From Streptomyces scabichelini (GTDB taxonomy: Bacteria; Actinomycetota; Actinomycetes; Streptomycetales; Streptomycetaceae), in contig NZ_JAAKZY010000053.1 of assembly GCF_011045015.1 (NCBI RefSeq), positions 1 through 53,780 of the forward strand: a DNA stretch of 53,780 nt, read 5' to 3'. The notes under the pieces were generated by a model that did no database searches, was not told the origin of the DNA, and worked only from the letters and a program-made list of their open reading frames with translations. The first letter of the stretch is position 1, and each line of letters begins with the position of its first letter. A program made the position numbers and the translations under genes. Below, in pieces: positions 23,136 through 31,607 of the stretch.

Positions 23136-23798
23136 CTACTTCGAGAGCCCGCCCGTGCAGGCGGCACCCGGCTCAGGGGTCTGCTTGCCCTGTACGTACG
23201 TCTCGAAGAACTTGTTCACGTTCGGGTCGCTCGCGCTCGTCACCGTGCGCTGCTTGCCCCACGCGGAGAGCATGATCGGGTCCTTCTGGTCCTCGACGGG
23301 GCTCATCAGCGAGTACGGCGTCTTCTCGACCTTGTCCGCGAGCGCCTTCACATCGGCGTCCGACGCCTTGTTGTTGTACGTCACCCAGACCGCGCCGTGC
23401 TCCAGCGAGTGCACGGCGTTCACGTTCTTGATCGCCTCGGTGTAGACGTCGCCGTCGCAGTTCATCCACACCTGGTTGTGGTCGCCGCCGACCGGCGGGT
23501 TCATCGGGTACTTCACGTCACCGCTGACGTGCGTCTGGGACAGCTTCTCGCTCCAGGACCTCACGCCGTCCGTGCCCGCGACGAACTTCCCCTTCGCGCT
23601 GTTCGACGAGCTGCTGCTGTCGTCGTCGGACTGCGAGCTGATCAGGTACGCGCCGCCGGCCACGAGACCGGCGACGATCACCACGCTCGCGGTGATCGTG
23701 AGGATCCGGTTGCGGCGCTCGCGGGACTTCTCGGCGCGGCGCATCTCCTCTATTCGCGCCTTGCGCGACGCGGAGCCGGTTTTCTTCGCGGAACCCAT
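23136..23798 (-). CDS. DUF3105 membrane protein
   Basis: Protein of 220 residues: a Lys/Arg-rich cytoplasmic N-terminus (SARKARIEEMRRAEKSRERRNR type, about 10-32), one membrane helix (ITASVVIVAGLVAGGAYLI), a Ser/Asp-rich linker and an external DUF3105 domain (about 75-220). Conserved elements include NPPVGGDHN, AVHSLEHGAVWVTYN and a late Cys in AACTGG, with a second Cys in WMNCDG. The function of DUF3105 is not established. It is the first gene of a two-gene unit with the DUF305 protein; this pairing is common in streptomycetes, suggesting a shared envelope role, perhaps metal or thiol chemistry (inference). Confidence 0.92.
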   Translation of the reverse strand: MGSAKKTGSASRKARIEEMRRAEKSRERRNRILTITASVVIVAGLVAGGAYLISSQSDDDSSSSSNSAKGKFVAGTDGVRSWSEKLSQTHVSGDVKYPMNPPVGGDHNQVWMNCDGDVYTEAIKNVNAVHSLEHGAVWVTYNNKASDADVKALADKVEKTPYSLMSPVEDQKDPIMLSAWGKQRTVTSASDPNVNKFFETYVQGKQTPEPGAACTGGLSK

Positions 23799-24182
23799 GG
23801 TGAGTCCTTAGGGGCCTTGGGGGAGGGACGGTCGGGTGGGATTGATCGTAGTCCGGCCGGACGGGGCATATGTAGGGCCCCTGTCCGACGGCCGCACATT
23901 TCGCGCCCAGGCCCGGCCTCCCGCCCCGCCTGCCCCCGGCCTCTCACGGCCTCCATGGAGAAAGTGTGGGGGCCGGGCATTACAGGGACTCGGGTGAGCA
24001 GGCAGTATGGGCAGCAGAGCAGGACACCTGACGTACGCGAGGCGTTCAGACCGTGGTCGGCCGCCCGATCAAGGTCGGCAACGCGCACGAAATGGTGTTG
24101 TGGTGTGATGCTCAGGTGCTCGACCGCCTCCCGTGGGCGCGGAGCAGGTGGCCTGACCAGCAAGGATGGGTGGAAGCGGAAG
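23799..24182. other. Divergent intergenic region upstream of the GSI-like gene
   Basis: A 384-bp non-coding gap between the DUF3105 operon (minus) and the glutamine synthetase-like gene (plus). It must contain both promoters. I see no convincing -35/-10 pair, no complete GlnR box and no credible small gene. The final 30 bases contain GCGGAAG just before the ATG, a modest ribosome site. Confidence 0.5.
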
Positions 24183-25544
24183 ATGGACAAGCAGCAGGAG
24201 TTCGTGCTCCGGACGCTGGAGGAGCGCGACATCCGGTTCGTACGGCTGTGGTTCACGGACGTGCTGGGCTTCCTCAAGTCCGTGGCCGTGGCCCCGGCCG
24301 AGCTGGAGCAGGCCTTCGACGAGGGCATCGGCTTCGACGGCTCCGCGATCGAGGGCTTCGCCCGGGTGTACGAGTCCGACATGATCGCCAAGCCGGATCC
24401 GTCGACCTTCCAGGTCCTGCCGTGGCGCGCGGAGGCCCCCGGCACGGCGCGCATGTTCTGCGACATCCTCATGCCGGACGGCTCGCCGTCCTTCGCGGAC
24501 CCGCGCTATGTCCTGAAGCGGGCCCTCGCCAAGACCTCCGACCTGGGCTTCACCTTCTACACCCACCCGGAGATCGAGTTCTTCCTGCTGAAGGACCGCC
24601 CGCTGGACGGCTCGCGCCCGACGCCCGCCGACAACTCCGGCTACTTCGACCACACCCCGCAGAACGTCGGCATGGACTTCCGCCGCCAGGCGATCACGAT
24701 GCTGGAGTCGATGGGCATCTCGGTCGAGTTCTCGCACCACGAGGGCGCGCCGGGCCAGCAGGAGATCGACCTCCGCTACGCGGACGCGCTGTCCACGGCC
24801 GACAACATCATGACGTTCCGCCTGGTCATGAAGCAGGTGGCGCTGGAGCAGGGCGTCCAGGCGACCTTCATGCCGAAGCCGTTCTCCGAGCACCCCGGCA
24901 GCGGTATGCACACGCACCTCTCGCTCTTCGAGGGTGACCGGAACGCGTTCTACGAGTCGGGCTCGGAGTACCAGCTCTCCAAGGTGGGCCGCTCCTTCAT
25001 CGCGGGCCTGCTGAAGCACGCCGCCGAGATCGCGGCCGTCACCAACCAGTGGGTCAACTCCTACAAGCGCATCTGGGGCGGCGCCGAGCGCACCGCGGGC
25101 GCCGGCGGCGAGGCCCCCTCGTACATCTGCTGGGGCCACAACAACCGCTCGGCCCTGGTCCGCGTCCCGATGTACAAGCCCGGCAAGACCGGCTCCGCGC
25201 GGGTCGAGGTCCGCTCCCTGGACTCGGGCGCGAACCCGTACCTGGCGTACGCGGTCCTGCTGGCCGCCGGCCTCAAGGGCATCGAGGAGGGCTACGAGCT
25301 CCCGCCGGGCGCCGAGGACGACGTCTGGGCCCTCACCGACCCCGAACGCCGCGCGATGGGCATCGAGCCCCTCCCGCAGAACCTCGGCGAGGCCCTGTCC
25401 CTGATGGAACGCAGCGACCTGGTCGCCGAGACGCTCGGCGAGCACGTCTTCGACTTCTTCCTGCGCAACAAGCGCCAGGAGTGGGAGGAGTACCGCAGCG
25501 AGGTCACGGCCTTCGAGCTGCGGAAGAACCTGCCGGTTCTGTAG
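24183..25544 (+). CDS. glnA2: Glutamine synthetase type I paralogue (glnA2-like)
   Basis: Cytoplasmic ligase of 453 residues, GSI fold: N-terminal beta-Grasp domain with FTDVLGFLKSV and the Asp loop GFDGSAIEGF, then the catalytic domain with HPEIEFF, EVSHHEGAPGQQEI-type metal ligands, GSGMHTHLSL and NNRSALVRVP. Where GSI-beta enzymes carry the adenylylated Tyr (NLYDLP), and GSI-alpha has NIYVM, this protein reads AEDDVWALT, with Trp in place of Tyr. It should therefore escape GlnE control. Comparable streptomycete paralogues have been reported to glutamylate polyamines rather than make glutamine, so the substrate is open. Followed by a strong bidirectional terminator. Confidence 0.9.
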   Translation: MDKQQEFVLRTLEERDIRFVRLWFTDVLGFLKSVAVAPAELEQAFDEGIGFDGSAIEGFARVYESDMIAKPDPSTFQVLPWRAEAPGTARMFCDILMPDGSPSFADPRYVLKRALAKTSDLGFTFYTHPEIEFFLLKDRPLDGSRPTPADNSGYFDHTPQNVGMDFRRQAITMLESMGISVEFSHHEGAPGQQEIDLRYADALSTADNIMTFRLVMKQVALEQGVQATFMPKPFSEHPGSGMHTHLSLFEGDRNAFYESGSEYQLSKVGRSFIAGLLKHAAEIAAVTNQWVNSYKRIWGGAERTAGAGGEAPSYICWGHNNRSALVRVPMYKPGKTGSARVEVRSLDSGANPYLAYAVLLAAGLKGIEEGYELPPGAEDDVWALTDPERRAMGIEPLPQNLGEALSLMERSDLVAETLGEHVFDFFLRNKRQEWEEYRSEVTAFELRKNLPVL

Positions 25545-25553
25545 GCGCGTGGG

Positions 25554-25586
25554 CGGTCGGGGGCGCCGGATCGGCGCCCCCGACCG
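25554..25586. terminator. Bidirectional hairpin terminator
   Basis: CGGTCGGGGGCGCCG (25554-25568) and CGGCGCCCCCGACCG (25572-25586) form a perfect 15-bp stem around GAT. It lies between the convergent GSI-like and VOC genes. Confidence 0.88.
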
Positions 25587-25600
25587 TTCCCCGTTCCCGC

Positions 25601-26050
25601 TCAGCTCTCCCGCTGCCTCTTCTGCTCGGCCAGCAGCTCGTGCAGCGGCTCGGTGGCGCGGCGGCGGTACTCCTGGATCGCCCAGCCGTTGCCGTCCGGG
25701 TCCTTGAAGTACATGAACGTGGCGCCGTCGTCCGGCGCCAGCTGCATCGGCTCGGAGACCTCCAGGCCCCGCTCGGTCAGTTCGGCGTGGGCCGCCTTGA
25801 TGTCCGTGACGCACAGCTGAAGGCCCTGGTACGAGCCGGGTGCCGGCCGCGGTCCGTCCATGGTCTCCCAGATGCTGTCACCCAGGGCGACCGAACAGCC
25901 GGAGCCCGGAGGCGTCAGCTGGACGATGCGCATGCCCGGCATGACCTCCCGGTCGACGTCGACATGGAAGCCGACCTTGTCCCGGTAGAAGTCGCGGGCC
26001 CGGTCGATGTCGCTGACAGGCAGCGGGATCACTTCGAGCGTGTACTCCAT
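25601..26050 (-). CDS. VOC-superfamily (glyoxalase-like) protein
   Basis: Small cytoplasmic protein of 149 residues made of two beta-alpha-beta-beta-beta units of the vicinal oxygen chelate fold: VIPLPVSDIDRARDFYRDKVGF in the first half and GLQLCVTDIKAAHAELTERGL with FMYFKDPDGNGWAIQEY in the second. Candidate metal ligands include the late Glu in WAIQEY. Members are glyoxalases, dioxygenases or antibiotic-binding resistance proteins; nothing here decides between them. ATG at 26050 is chosen over an upstream ATG at 26086 because GGAGGA (26058-26063) is 7 bases away. It follows the PPOX-family gene closely on the same strand, so they are probably cotranscribed. Confidence 0.9.
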   Translation of the reverse strand: MEYTLEVIPLPVSDIDRARDFYRDKVGFHVDVDREVMPGMRIVQLTPPGSGCSVALGDSIWETMDGPRPAPGSYQGLQLCVTDIKAAHAELTERGLEVSEPMQLAPDDGATFMYFKDPDGNGWAIQEYRRRATEPLHELLAEQKRQRES

Positions 26051-26082
26051 GTACTGGTCCTCCAGTTCGCCCCGTGGGAGTG

Positions 26083-26586
26083 TCACCCGAACCGCCAGCG
26101 GGTCTGGCTGAACGGCTCCCCCTTACCGAAGCCGAAAACAGTCCGGGGCGCCACAGAAAAGACAAAAGCGGCCCCCGGACCGTGGTGGAAGCGGCCGTCG
26201 CGCACCTCGAAATGCCAGAAGCTGCCGTACTTGCGCTCCCAGGCGTCGGCCAGTTCGCGCAGCCTGCCGTCGTCGGTGATCCGGACCGCCTCGCCTTCCA
26301 CGACCAGGTCGTAGCCCTTGTTCCAGGTGTTGGTGCCGGTGGTCAGCACGACGTGCGGGTTGCTGTCGAGATTCCTCGCCTTGCGTTCCTCCGGACCGGT
26401 GCAGAAGTGCAGCGCGCCGTCCGCCCACACGGCGGGCAGCGGCGTGACGTGCGGCCGTCCGTCGGGCCGCACGGTGGAGATCCAGAAGAGCTCGGCCTCG
26501 GAGATCAGCGCCTCGGCCTCCGGCCAGGGGGGTGCGGTGGCGCCTTCGCTGCTGTAGCGGGTGTCGAGTTCTGCTCGTGGTTCCAT
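26083..26586 (-). CDS. Pyridoxamine 5'-phosphate oxidase-family protein
   Basis: Protein of 167 residues with a split-barrel flavin-binding fold: AELFWISTVRPDGRPHVTPLPAVWADGALHFCTGP, then KARNLDSNPHVVLTTG and YDLVVEGEAVRITDD. These match the PPOX class that includes F420- or FMN-dependent reductases and haem-binding members rather than true PdxH. The C-terminus carries SVAPRTVFGFGKG. Start ATG at 26586 has GAGGAGGAG about 6 bases upstream, better than the in-frame start at 26604. It lies 32 bp ahead of the VOC gene and divergent from glnE. Its cofactor and substrate are unknown. Confidence 0.88.
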   Translation of the reverse strand: MEPRAELDTRYSSEGATAPPWPEAEALISEAELFWISTVRPDGRPHVTPLPAVWADGALHFCTGPEERKARNLDSNPHVVLTTGTNTWNKGYDLVVEGEAVRITDDGRLRELADAWERKYGSFWHFEVRDGRFHHGPGAAFVFSVAPRTVFGFGKGEPFSQTRWRFG

Positions 26587-26733
26587 ACGTTTTCTCCTCC
26601 TCACCAGAACAGACTCCGCGGCCCGCCCGAACTCATCGCGGCACGAGACAGGCCTGGTCCCGCCCGGGCGCTTCCCTCAGGTACTCCGGTTAGGCTCAGG
26701 GCCGTACGACCTTGATCCGAGGGGAGGCCGGGC

Positions 26734-29730
26734 ATGGCGACGCCGGGGCGCAGAAGCAGTACCTTCACGCGGCTGCTGCGGCACGGCTTCACCGATCCGT
26801 CGGCCGCCGAGCGGCTCCTGGAGAGCACGGAGCTGGCGCCCATAAGGAACGATCCGGTGCTGCTCGACGCCCTCGGGGCGACCGCCGATCCGGATCTGGC
26901 GCTGCTCGGGCTCGGGCGTCTCGTCGAGGCGCAGAAGGATCACGCGGGGCAGCGTGAGTTGCTTGACACGCTGATCGCGTCGAAGCCGCTGCGCGACCGG
27001 CTGCTCGGAGTGCTCGGCGCGTCCGCCGCGCTCGCCGACCATCTCGCGCGGCATCCGCTCGACTGGCACGTCCTCGCGATGTACGAGCCGCAGGACCTGC
27101 ACCCCGGGATCGCGGAGTTCGAGCGCGGGCTCGCCGAGGCCTCCGACCCGGTCGCGCTGCGGGTCGCCTACCGGCGCTGTCTGCTGTCCATCGCCGCGCG
27201 TGACGTGTGCGGGACCACGGACCTCGCCGAGACGGCCGCCGAGCTCGCGGACCTCGCGACCGCCACGCTGCGCGCCGCGCTCGCCATCGCGCGGGCCGCC
27301 GCCCCCGAGGACGCCGCGCTGTGCCGGCTCGCGGTCATCGCGATGGGCAAGTGCGGCGGCCACGAGCTGAACTACGTATCCGACGTCGACGTCATCTTCG
27401 TCGCCGAGGCCATGGACGGGGCCGACGAGGCCAAGGCCCTGCAGGCCGCGAACCGGCTCGCCTCCCACCTGATGCGGATCTGCTCCGAGACCACCGTCGA
27501 GGGCTCGATCTGGCCCGTCGACGCCAATCTGCGGCCGGAGGGCAGAAACGGTCCGCTCGTCCGCTCGCTGTCCAGCCACCTCGCCTACTACCAGCGCTGG
27601 GCCAAGACCTGGGAGTTCCAGGCCCTGCTCAAGGCGCGGCCGGTCGCCGGGGACATCGAACTCGGCGAGGAGTACGTCGCCACGCTCGCCCCCCTCGTCT
27701 GGCAGGCTGCCGAACGCGAGAACTTCGTCCCCGACGTGCAGAAGATGCGCCGCCGCGTCGTCGAGAACATCCCCGCGAGCGAGATCGAGCGCGAACTGAA
27801 GCTCGGTCCCGGCGGGCTGCGGGACGTCGAGTTCGCGGTACAGCTCCTTCAGCTGGTGCACGGCCGGGCCGACACGTCGCTGCGGAGCCGGACCACGCTT
27901 GAGGCGCTGAAGGCCCTGGCCGCCGGCGGCTATGTGGGGCGTGTCGACGCCGTACAGCTCGACGAGGCGTACCGGTTCCTGCGCTCCATGGAACACCGCA
28001 TCCAGCTCTACCGGCTGCGGCGTACGCACCTTGTGCCCGAGAACGACGCCGACCTGCGCCGCATGGGCCGCTCGCTGGGCCTGCGCACCGACCCCGTCAC
28101 CGAGCTGAACCGTGAATGGCGGCGGCACGCGTCCGTCGTACGAAGGCTGCACGAGAAGCTCTTCTACCGGCCGCTGCTCGACGCCGTCGCCCAACTCGCG
28201 CCCGGCGAGGCCCGGTTGAGCGCGGACGCGGCACGGGAGCGGCTGGTCGCGCTCGGCTACGCGGACCCGGCGTCCGCACTGCGCCACCTGGAGGCGCTCG
28301 CCTCCGGGGTCACGCGCAAGGCCGCGATCCAGCGGACGCTGCTGCCCGTGCTGCTCGGCTGGTTCGCGGACTCAGCCGACCCCGACGCCGGGCTGCTCAA
28401 CTTCCGCAAGGTGTCCGACGCCCTGGGCAAGACCCCCTGGTACCTCCGGCTGCTCCGGGACGAGGGAGCCGCCGCCGAGAACCTGGCCCGGGTGCTGTCC
28501 GCCGGGCGGCTCGCGCCCGACCTGCTGATGCGGGCCCCGGAGGCGGTGGCGCTGCTCGGCGACGGAGACGGGGGCGGCCTCGGCCCGCGCGACCGCGCCC
28601 ACCTGGAGCAGGAGATCCTCGCCGCGGTGGGGCGGGCCGACGGGGGAGAGGCCGCGGTCACCGCCGCGCGCGGGGTGCGGCGGCGTGAGCTGTTCCGTAC
28701 GGCCGCCGCCGACATCGTCCGCTCGTACGGCACGGAGGAGTCGCCCGCCGCGGCAGATCAGGGCGCGCTCGTCGATCTCGTCGGCGGTGCGGTGTCGGAC
28801 CTCACGGCCGCGACCATCGCAGGCACGTTGCGCGCCGTCGTACGCGACAAGTGGGGCGACACGTTGCCGACCCGGTTCGCGGTGATCGGGATGGGGCGCT
28901 TCGGCGGGCACGAGCTGGGTTACGGCTCGGACGCGGACGTCCTGTTCGTGCACGAGCCGCGCGAGGGCGTGGCCGAGCAGGAGGCCTCGCAGGCCGCCCA
29001 GGCCGTGGTGGCCGAGATGGGGCGACTGCTGCAGATCCCGAGCTCCGACCCGCCGCTGCTGATCGACGCCGATCTGCGGCCGGAGGGGAAGTCGGGTCCG
29101 CTGGTGCGGACCTTGAACTCCTACGAGGCGTACTACCGGCGGTGGTCGCTGGGGTGGGAGTCGCAGGCCCTGCTGCGGGCCGAACCCGTCGCCGGGGACG
29201 CGGACCTGGGGCGGCGGTTCATCGAGCTGATAGATCCCTTGCGGTACCCCGCGGAAGGACTCGGTGACGATGCCGTACGGGAGATCCGGCGGCTGAAGGC
29301 CCGTATGGAGTCCGAGCGCCTGCCCCGTGCCGCCGATCCGACGCTCCACACCAAGCTGGGGCGTGGCGGGCTGTCCGACGTGGAGTGGACCGTGCAACTC
29401 CTCCAGCTCCAGCACGGCTGGGCGGAGCCGGGGCTGCGTACGACCCGGACGCGTGAGGCCCTGGCCGCCGCGTGTGCCGCCGGGCTGATCTCCGGCGAGG
29501 ACGCCTCGATACTCGACGAGGCGTGGGTGCTCGCCACACGCGTGCGGAACGCGGTGATGCTGGTGCGGGGGCGGGCCGGCGACACGTTCCCGTCGGACGG
29601 GCGTGAGCTGGCGGCGGTGGGGCGGTATCTGGGATACGGGCCGGGGCATGTGGGGGACATGCTGGACGCTTATCGGCGGACGACGCGTCGGGCTCGGGGT
29701 GTGGTGGAGGAGCTTTTCTACGGGGGGTAG
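26734..29730 (+). CDS. glnE: Glutamine-synthetase adenylyltransferase / deadenylase
   Basis: Bifunctional regulator of 998 residues that adds and removes AMP on a Tyr of GSI. It has two nucleotidyltransferase domains: VIAMGKCGGHELNYVSDVDV (about 201-220) with PGGLRDVEFAVQLLQL nearby, and VIGMGRFGGHELGYGSDADV (about 715-735) with RGGLSDVEWTVQLLQL. Each is followed by a GlnD/PII-uridylyltransferase-associated helical domain. DxD metal ligands are present in both, so both activities look intact. Length and order match actinobacterial GlnE. Its substrate is presumably the canonical GlnA elsewhere, because the GSI-like protein in this window lacks the target Tyr. Start ATG at 26734 follows GGGAGG. 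Confidence 0.96.
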   Translation: MATPGRRSSTFTRLLRHGFTDPSAAERLLESTELAPIRNDPVLLDALGATADPDLALLGLGRLVEAQKDHAGQRELLDTLIASKPLRDRLLGVLGASAALADHLARHPLDWHVLAMYEPQDLHPGIAEFERGLAEASDPVALRVAYRRCLLSIAARDVCGTTDLAETAAELADLATATLRAALAIARAAAPEDAALCRLAVIAMGKCGGHELNYVSDVDVIFVAEAMDGADEAKALQAANRLASHLMRICSETTVEGSIWPVDANLRPEGRNGPLVRSLSSHLAYYQRWAKTWEFQALLKARPVAGDIELGEEYVATLAPLVWQAAERENFVPDVQKMRRRVVENIPASEIERELKLGPGGLRDVEFAVQLLQLVHGRADTSLRSRTTLEALKALAAGGYVGRVDAVQLDEAYRFLRSMEHRIQLYRLRRTHLVPENDADLRRMGRSLGLRTDPVTELNREWRRHASVVRRLHEKLFYRPLLDAVAQLAPGEARLSADAARERLVALGYADPASALRHLEALASGVTRKAAIQRTLLPVLLGWFADSADPDAGLLNFRKVSDALGKTPWYLRLLRDEGAAAENLARVLSAGRLAPDLLMRAPEAVALLGDGDGGGLGPRDRAHLEQEILAAVGRADGGEAAVTAARGVRRRELFRTAAADIVRSYGTEESPAAADQGALVDLVGGAVSDLTAATIAGTLRAVVRDKWGDTLPTRFAVIGMGRFGGHELGYGSDADVLFVHEPREGVAEQEASQAAQAVVAEMGRLLQIPSSDPPLLIDADLRPEGKSGPLVRTLNSYEAYYRRWSLGWESQALLRAEPVAGDADLGRRFIELIDPLRYPAEGLGDDAVREIRRLKARMESERLPRAADPTLHTKLGRGGLSDVEWTVQLLQLQHGWAEPGLRTTRTREALAAACAAGLISGEDASILDEAWVLATRVRNAVMLVRGRAGDTFPSDGRELAAVGRYLGYGPGHVGDMLDAYRRTTRRARGVVEELFYGG

Positions 29731-29745
29731 CGTCCCGTCTCCCTA

Positions 29746-30525
29746 CTAGTCCCTTTCCGTCAGGAAGACCCACATCATGACGATGCCGGGTGGCCCCATC
29801 ACGACCGCAAACATGATCCACGCCCACATGGGCTGCGCGTCGAACAGCACGCCCTCGATCGTGGAGGCGACCGCTGCGTACGGGAGGAAGTAGTACGCCG
29901 GGACCCACAGGCCCTTCCAGTGGGACAGTACCCGTCGGACGTAGCCCGTCGCCACGGTGACGGCGGCTCCCAGGGCGAACCAGGCTCCCATCAGCCACCA
30001 CAGCAGCTTCCCCTCCCGGAAGCCGAAATAGGGGTCGAGTCGCTCGGTATGGTCGCGCACGGTGATCCGCACCAGCTCGTCATGCCAGAAGCGCAGCTCA
30101 GCGTGGTCGCGGCGGTGGATGTACTCGTACGTGTCCTCTTCCACGCGGATCGACTCGGTGCGCTGCTCCTCGTGGACCCGTGTGCCAGCCCACAGACGGT
30201 AGACCGTTCCGCAGCGTCGGCCGTATGAATCCGACGAGCAACTCTCCCAGGCCTTCTTGTCCGTGATCAGCCCGGTGGCATGCACGAGGCAGTCGGCATC
30301 GGCGGCGGCTGTACGACTCTGCCCGGCCGGGCAGGCGGGGGCGTGCCGGTAGGTCTGCCGATCCTGGTACTCGTGCGCAATCGGCACGGCGAGGTAGCCG
30401 GCCAGGCATAAGAGAACCACGGTGACGGGCACACGCAGCCACAGCACCGACCGCAGCTTCTCTTTCAGTCCGAGACCCCGCTGCACGACCCCGCCGAGCC
30501 CCGGCCTCCTGTCCTCCACGACCAC
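29746..30525 (-). CDS. Membrane protein of unknown function
   Basis: Protein of 259 residues that I do not recognise. A cytoplasmic N-terminus precedes a first membrane helix (VPVTVVLLCLAGYLAVPIA, about 33-51). An external domain of about 120 residues contains four Cys (CPAGQ, CLVH, CSSDSYGRRC), probably two disulfides. Three further hydrophobic segments (WLMGAWFALGAAVTVATGY, YYFLPYAAVASTIEGVLF, WIMFAVVMGPPGIVMMWVF) end in a short tail. The layout suggests an envelope sensor or transporter-associated protein, but no function should be assigned. GTG at 30525 follows a G-rich run (GGGGGGACGG); GTG at 30519 is an alternative. It converges with glnE with only 15 bp between stops. Confidence 0.8.
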   Translation of the reverse strand: MVVEDRRPGLGGVVQRGLGLKEKLRSVLWLRVPVTVVLLCLAGYLAVPIAHEYQDRQTYRHAPACPAGQSRTAAADADCLVHATGLITDKKAWESCSSDSYGRRCGTVYRLWAGTRVHEEQRTESIRVEEDTYEYIHRRDHAELRFWHDELVRITVRDHTERLDPYFGFREGKLLWWLMGAWFALGAAVTVATGYVRRVLSHWKGLWVPAYYFLPYAAVASTIEGVLFDAQPMWAWIMFAVVMGPPGIVMMWVFLTERD

Positions 30526-30620
30526 GACCGTCCCCCCTCACCGGTCACCCCCAGGCGGCCACGCGCATGCGAGCCGAATGGTTCCTTCCGAGGGCGGCGA
30601 GGCCGTTCAGGCCGTGGGAG

Positions 30621-31499
30621 TCAGGTTCTGGTCGGGAGGAGCTGCGGCTCCCGGCCGCGGGTCGGTGCCGGTACCAGTCGCGGCAAGCCGTACGGCAGTA
30701 CCCCGTACCAGACCCGCGCCACCGTGTAGCCGAACGCCAGGCACAGCATGCCCCCCACCGCGTCCAGCCAGAAGTGGTTGGCCGTGGCGACGATGACCAC
30801 CAGCGTCGTCGTCGGGTACAGCAGGCCGAGGACGCGGACCCAGGGGACCGAGGCGAGGGCGAAGATCGTCAGGCCGCACCAGAGGGACCAGCCGATGTGC
30901 ATGGAGGGCATCGCGGCGTACTGGTTCGACATGTTCTTCAGGTCGCCGGAGGCCATGGAGCCCCAGGTCTGGTGGACGACGACCGTGTCGATGAAGTCGT
31001 TGCCGTTCATCAGGCGGGGCGGGGCGAGCGGATACAGGTAGTAGCCGACGAGGGCCACACCCGTGGTCGCGAACAGCACCATGCGGGTCGCCGCGTAACG
31101 GCCGGGATGGCTACGGAAGAGCCACACCAGGACACCGAGCGTGATGATGAAGTGCAGTGTCGCGTAGTAGTAGTTCATGCCGACGATCAGCCATGTCACC
31201 GAGTTCACGGCGCGGTTGACGGACTCCTCGAAGGCGAGCCCGAGGTTGTGCTCCACCTTCCAGATCCAGTCGGCGTTGCGCAGGGCTTCGGCCTTCTGCT
31301 CCGGGACGGCGTTGCGGATGAGCGAGTACGTCCAGTAACTCACCGCGATCAGAAGGATTTCGAACCAGAGCCGGGGGCGTTTTGGCGCACGCAGCCGGCG
31401 CAGGAGGTTCTGGCCCGCGCGGCCGGCGCTCTCGTCCGCGACGGGCGTTGGACCGGCCTGCTGACGGCCATCCAGTGTCGTCACGGTCGTCTCACCCAT
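30621..31499 (-). CDS. PAP2-family membrane phosphatase
   Basis: Integral membrane protein of 292 residues with about six helices and the PAP2 active-site parts: a first basic/Arg element in YPLAPPRLM, the central AAMPSMHIGWSLWCG (PSxH-type His) and the final ANHFWLDAVGG with the second catalytic His. This version matches the PAP2_3 / inositol-phosphotransferase-like group common in actinobacteria. Such proteins hydrolyse or transfer lipid phosphates at the outer face of the membrane; phosphatidylinositol or prenyl phosphate substrates are possible but not shown. ATG at 31499 has a weak ribosome site; the GTG at 31484 is an alternative. It appears to be a single gene between the unknown membrane protein and malR. 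Confidence 0.9.
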   Translation of the reverse strand: MGETTVTTLDGRQQAGPTPVADESAGRAGQNLLRRLRAPKRPRLWFEILLIAVSYWTYSLIRNAVPEQKAEALRNADWIWKVEHNLGLAFEESVNRAVNSVTWLIVGMNYYYATLHFIITLGVLVWLFRSHPGRYAATRMVLFATTGVALVGYYLYPLAPPRLMNGNDFIDTVVVHQTWGSMASGDLKNMSNQYAAMPSMHIGWSLWCGLTIFALASVPWVRVLGLLYPTTTLVVIVATANHFWLDAVGGMLCLAFGYTVARVWYGVLPYGLPRLVPAPTRGREPQLLPTRT

Positions 31500-31607
31500 A
31501 GGGTCAGAGTCTGCCAGAGAATCCCTCCCCCACCGATCATCCGTCGGTCTGGTCCTGCTCGCACGTTCTACGCCTGAGGGACCTGTGGGGAACGGCGTTT
31601 CTACTCC

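Noticed and set aside
23842..23874. TTGATC and CATATG as a promoter in the gap before the GSI-like gene
   Set aside because: The spacing exceeds 20 bases and fits no usual sigma factor.
24078..24093. Possible GlnR half box (GCAAC, six bases, GAAAT) before the GSI-like gene
   Set aside because: Only two of four half-sites, with mismatches to the consensus, so chance is likely; it is much weaker than the glnII site.
29746..30525. Two-component sensor or transporter for the unknown membrane protein
   Set aside because: No kinase, ATPase or known transporter motif can be seen; four hydrophobic segments and four Cys do not define a function.
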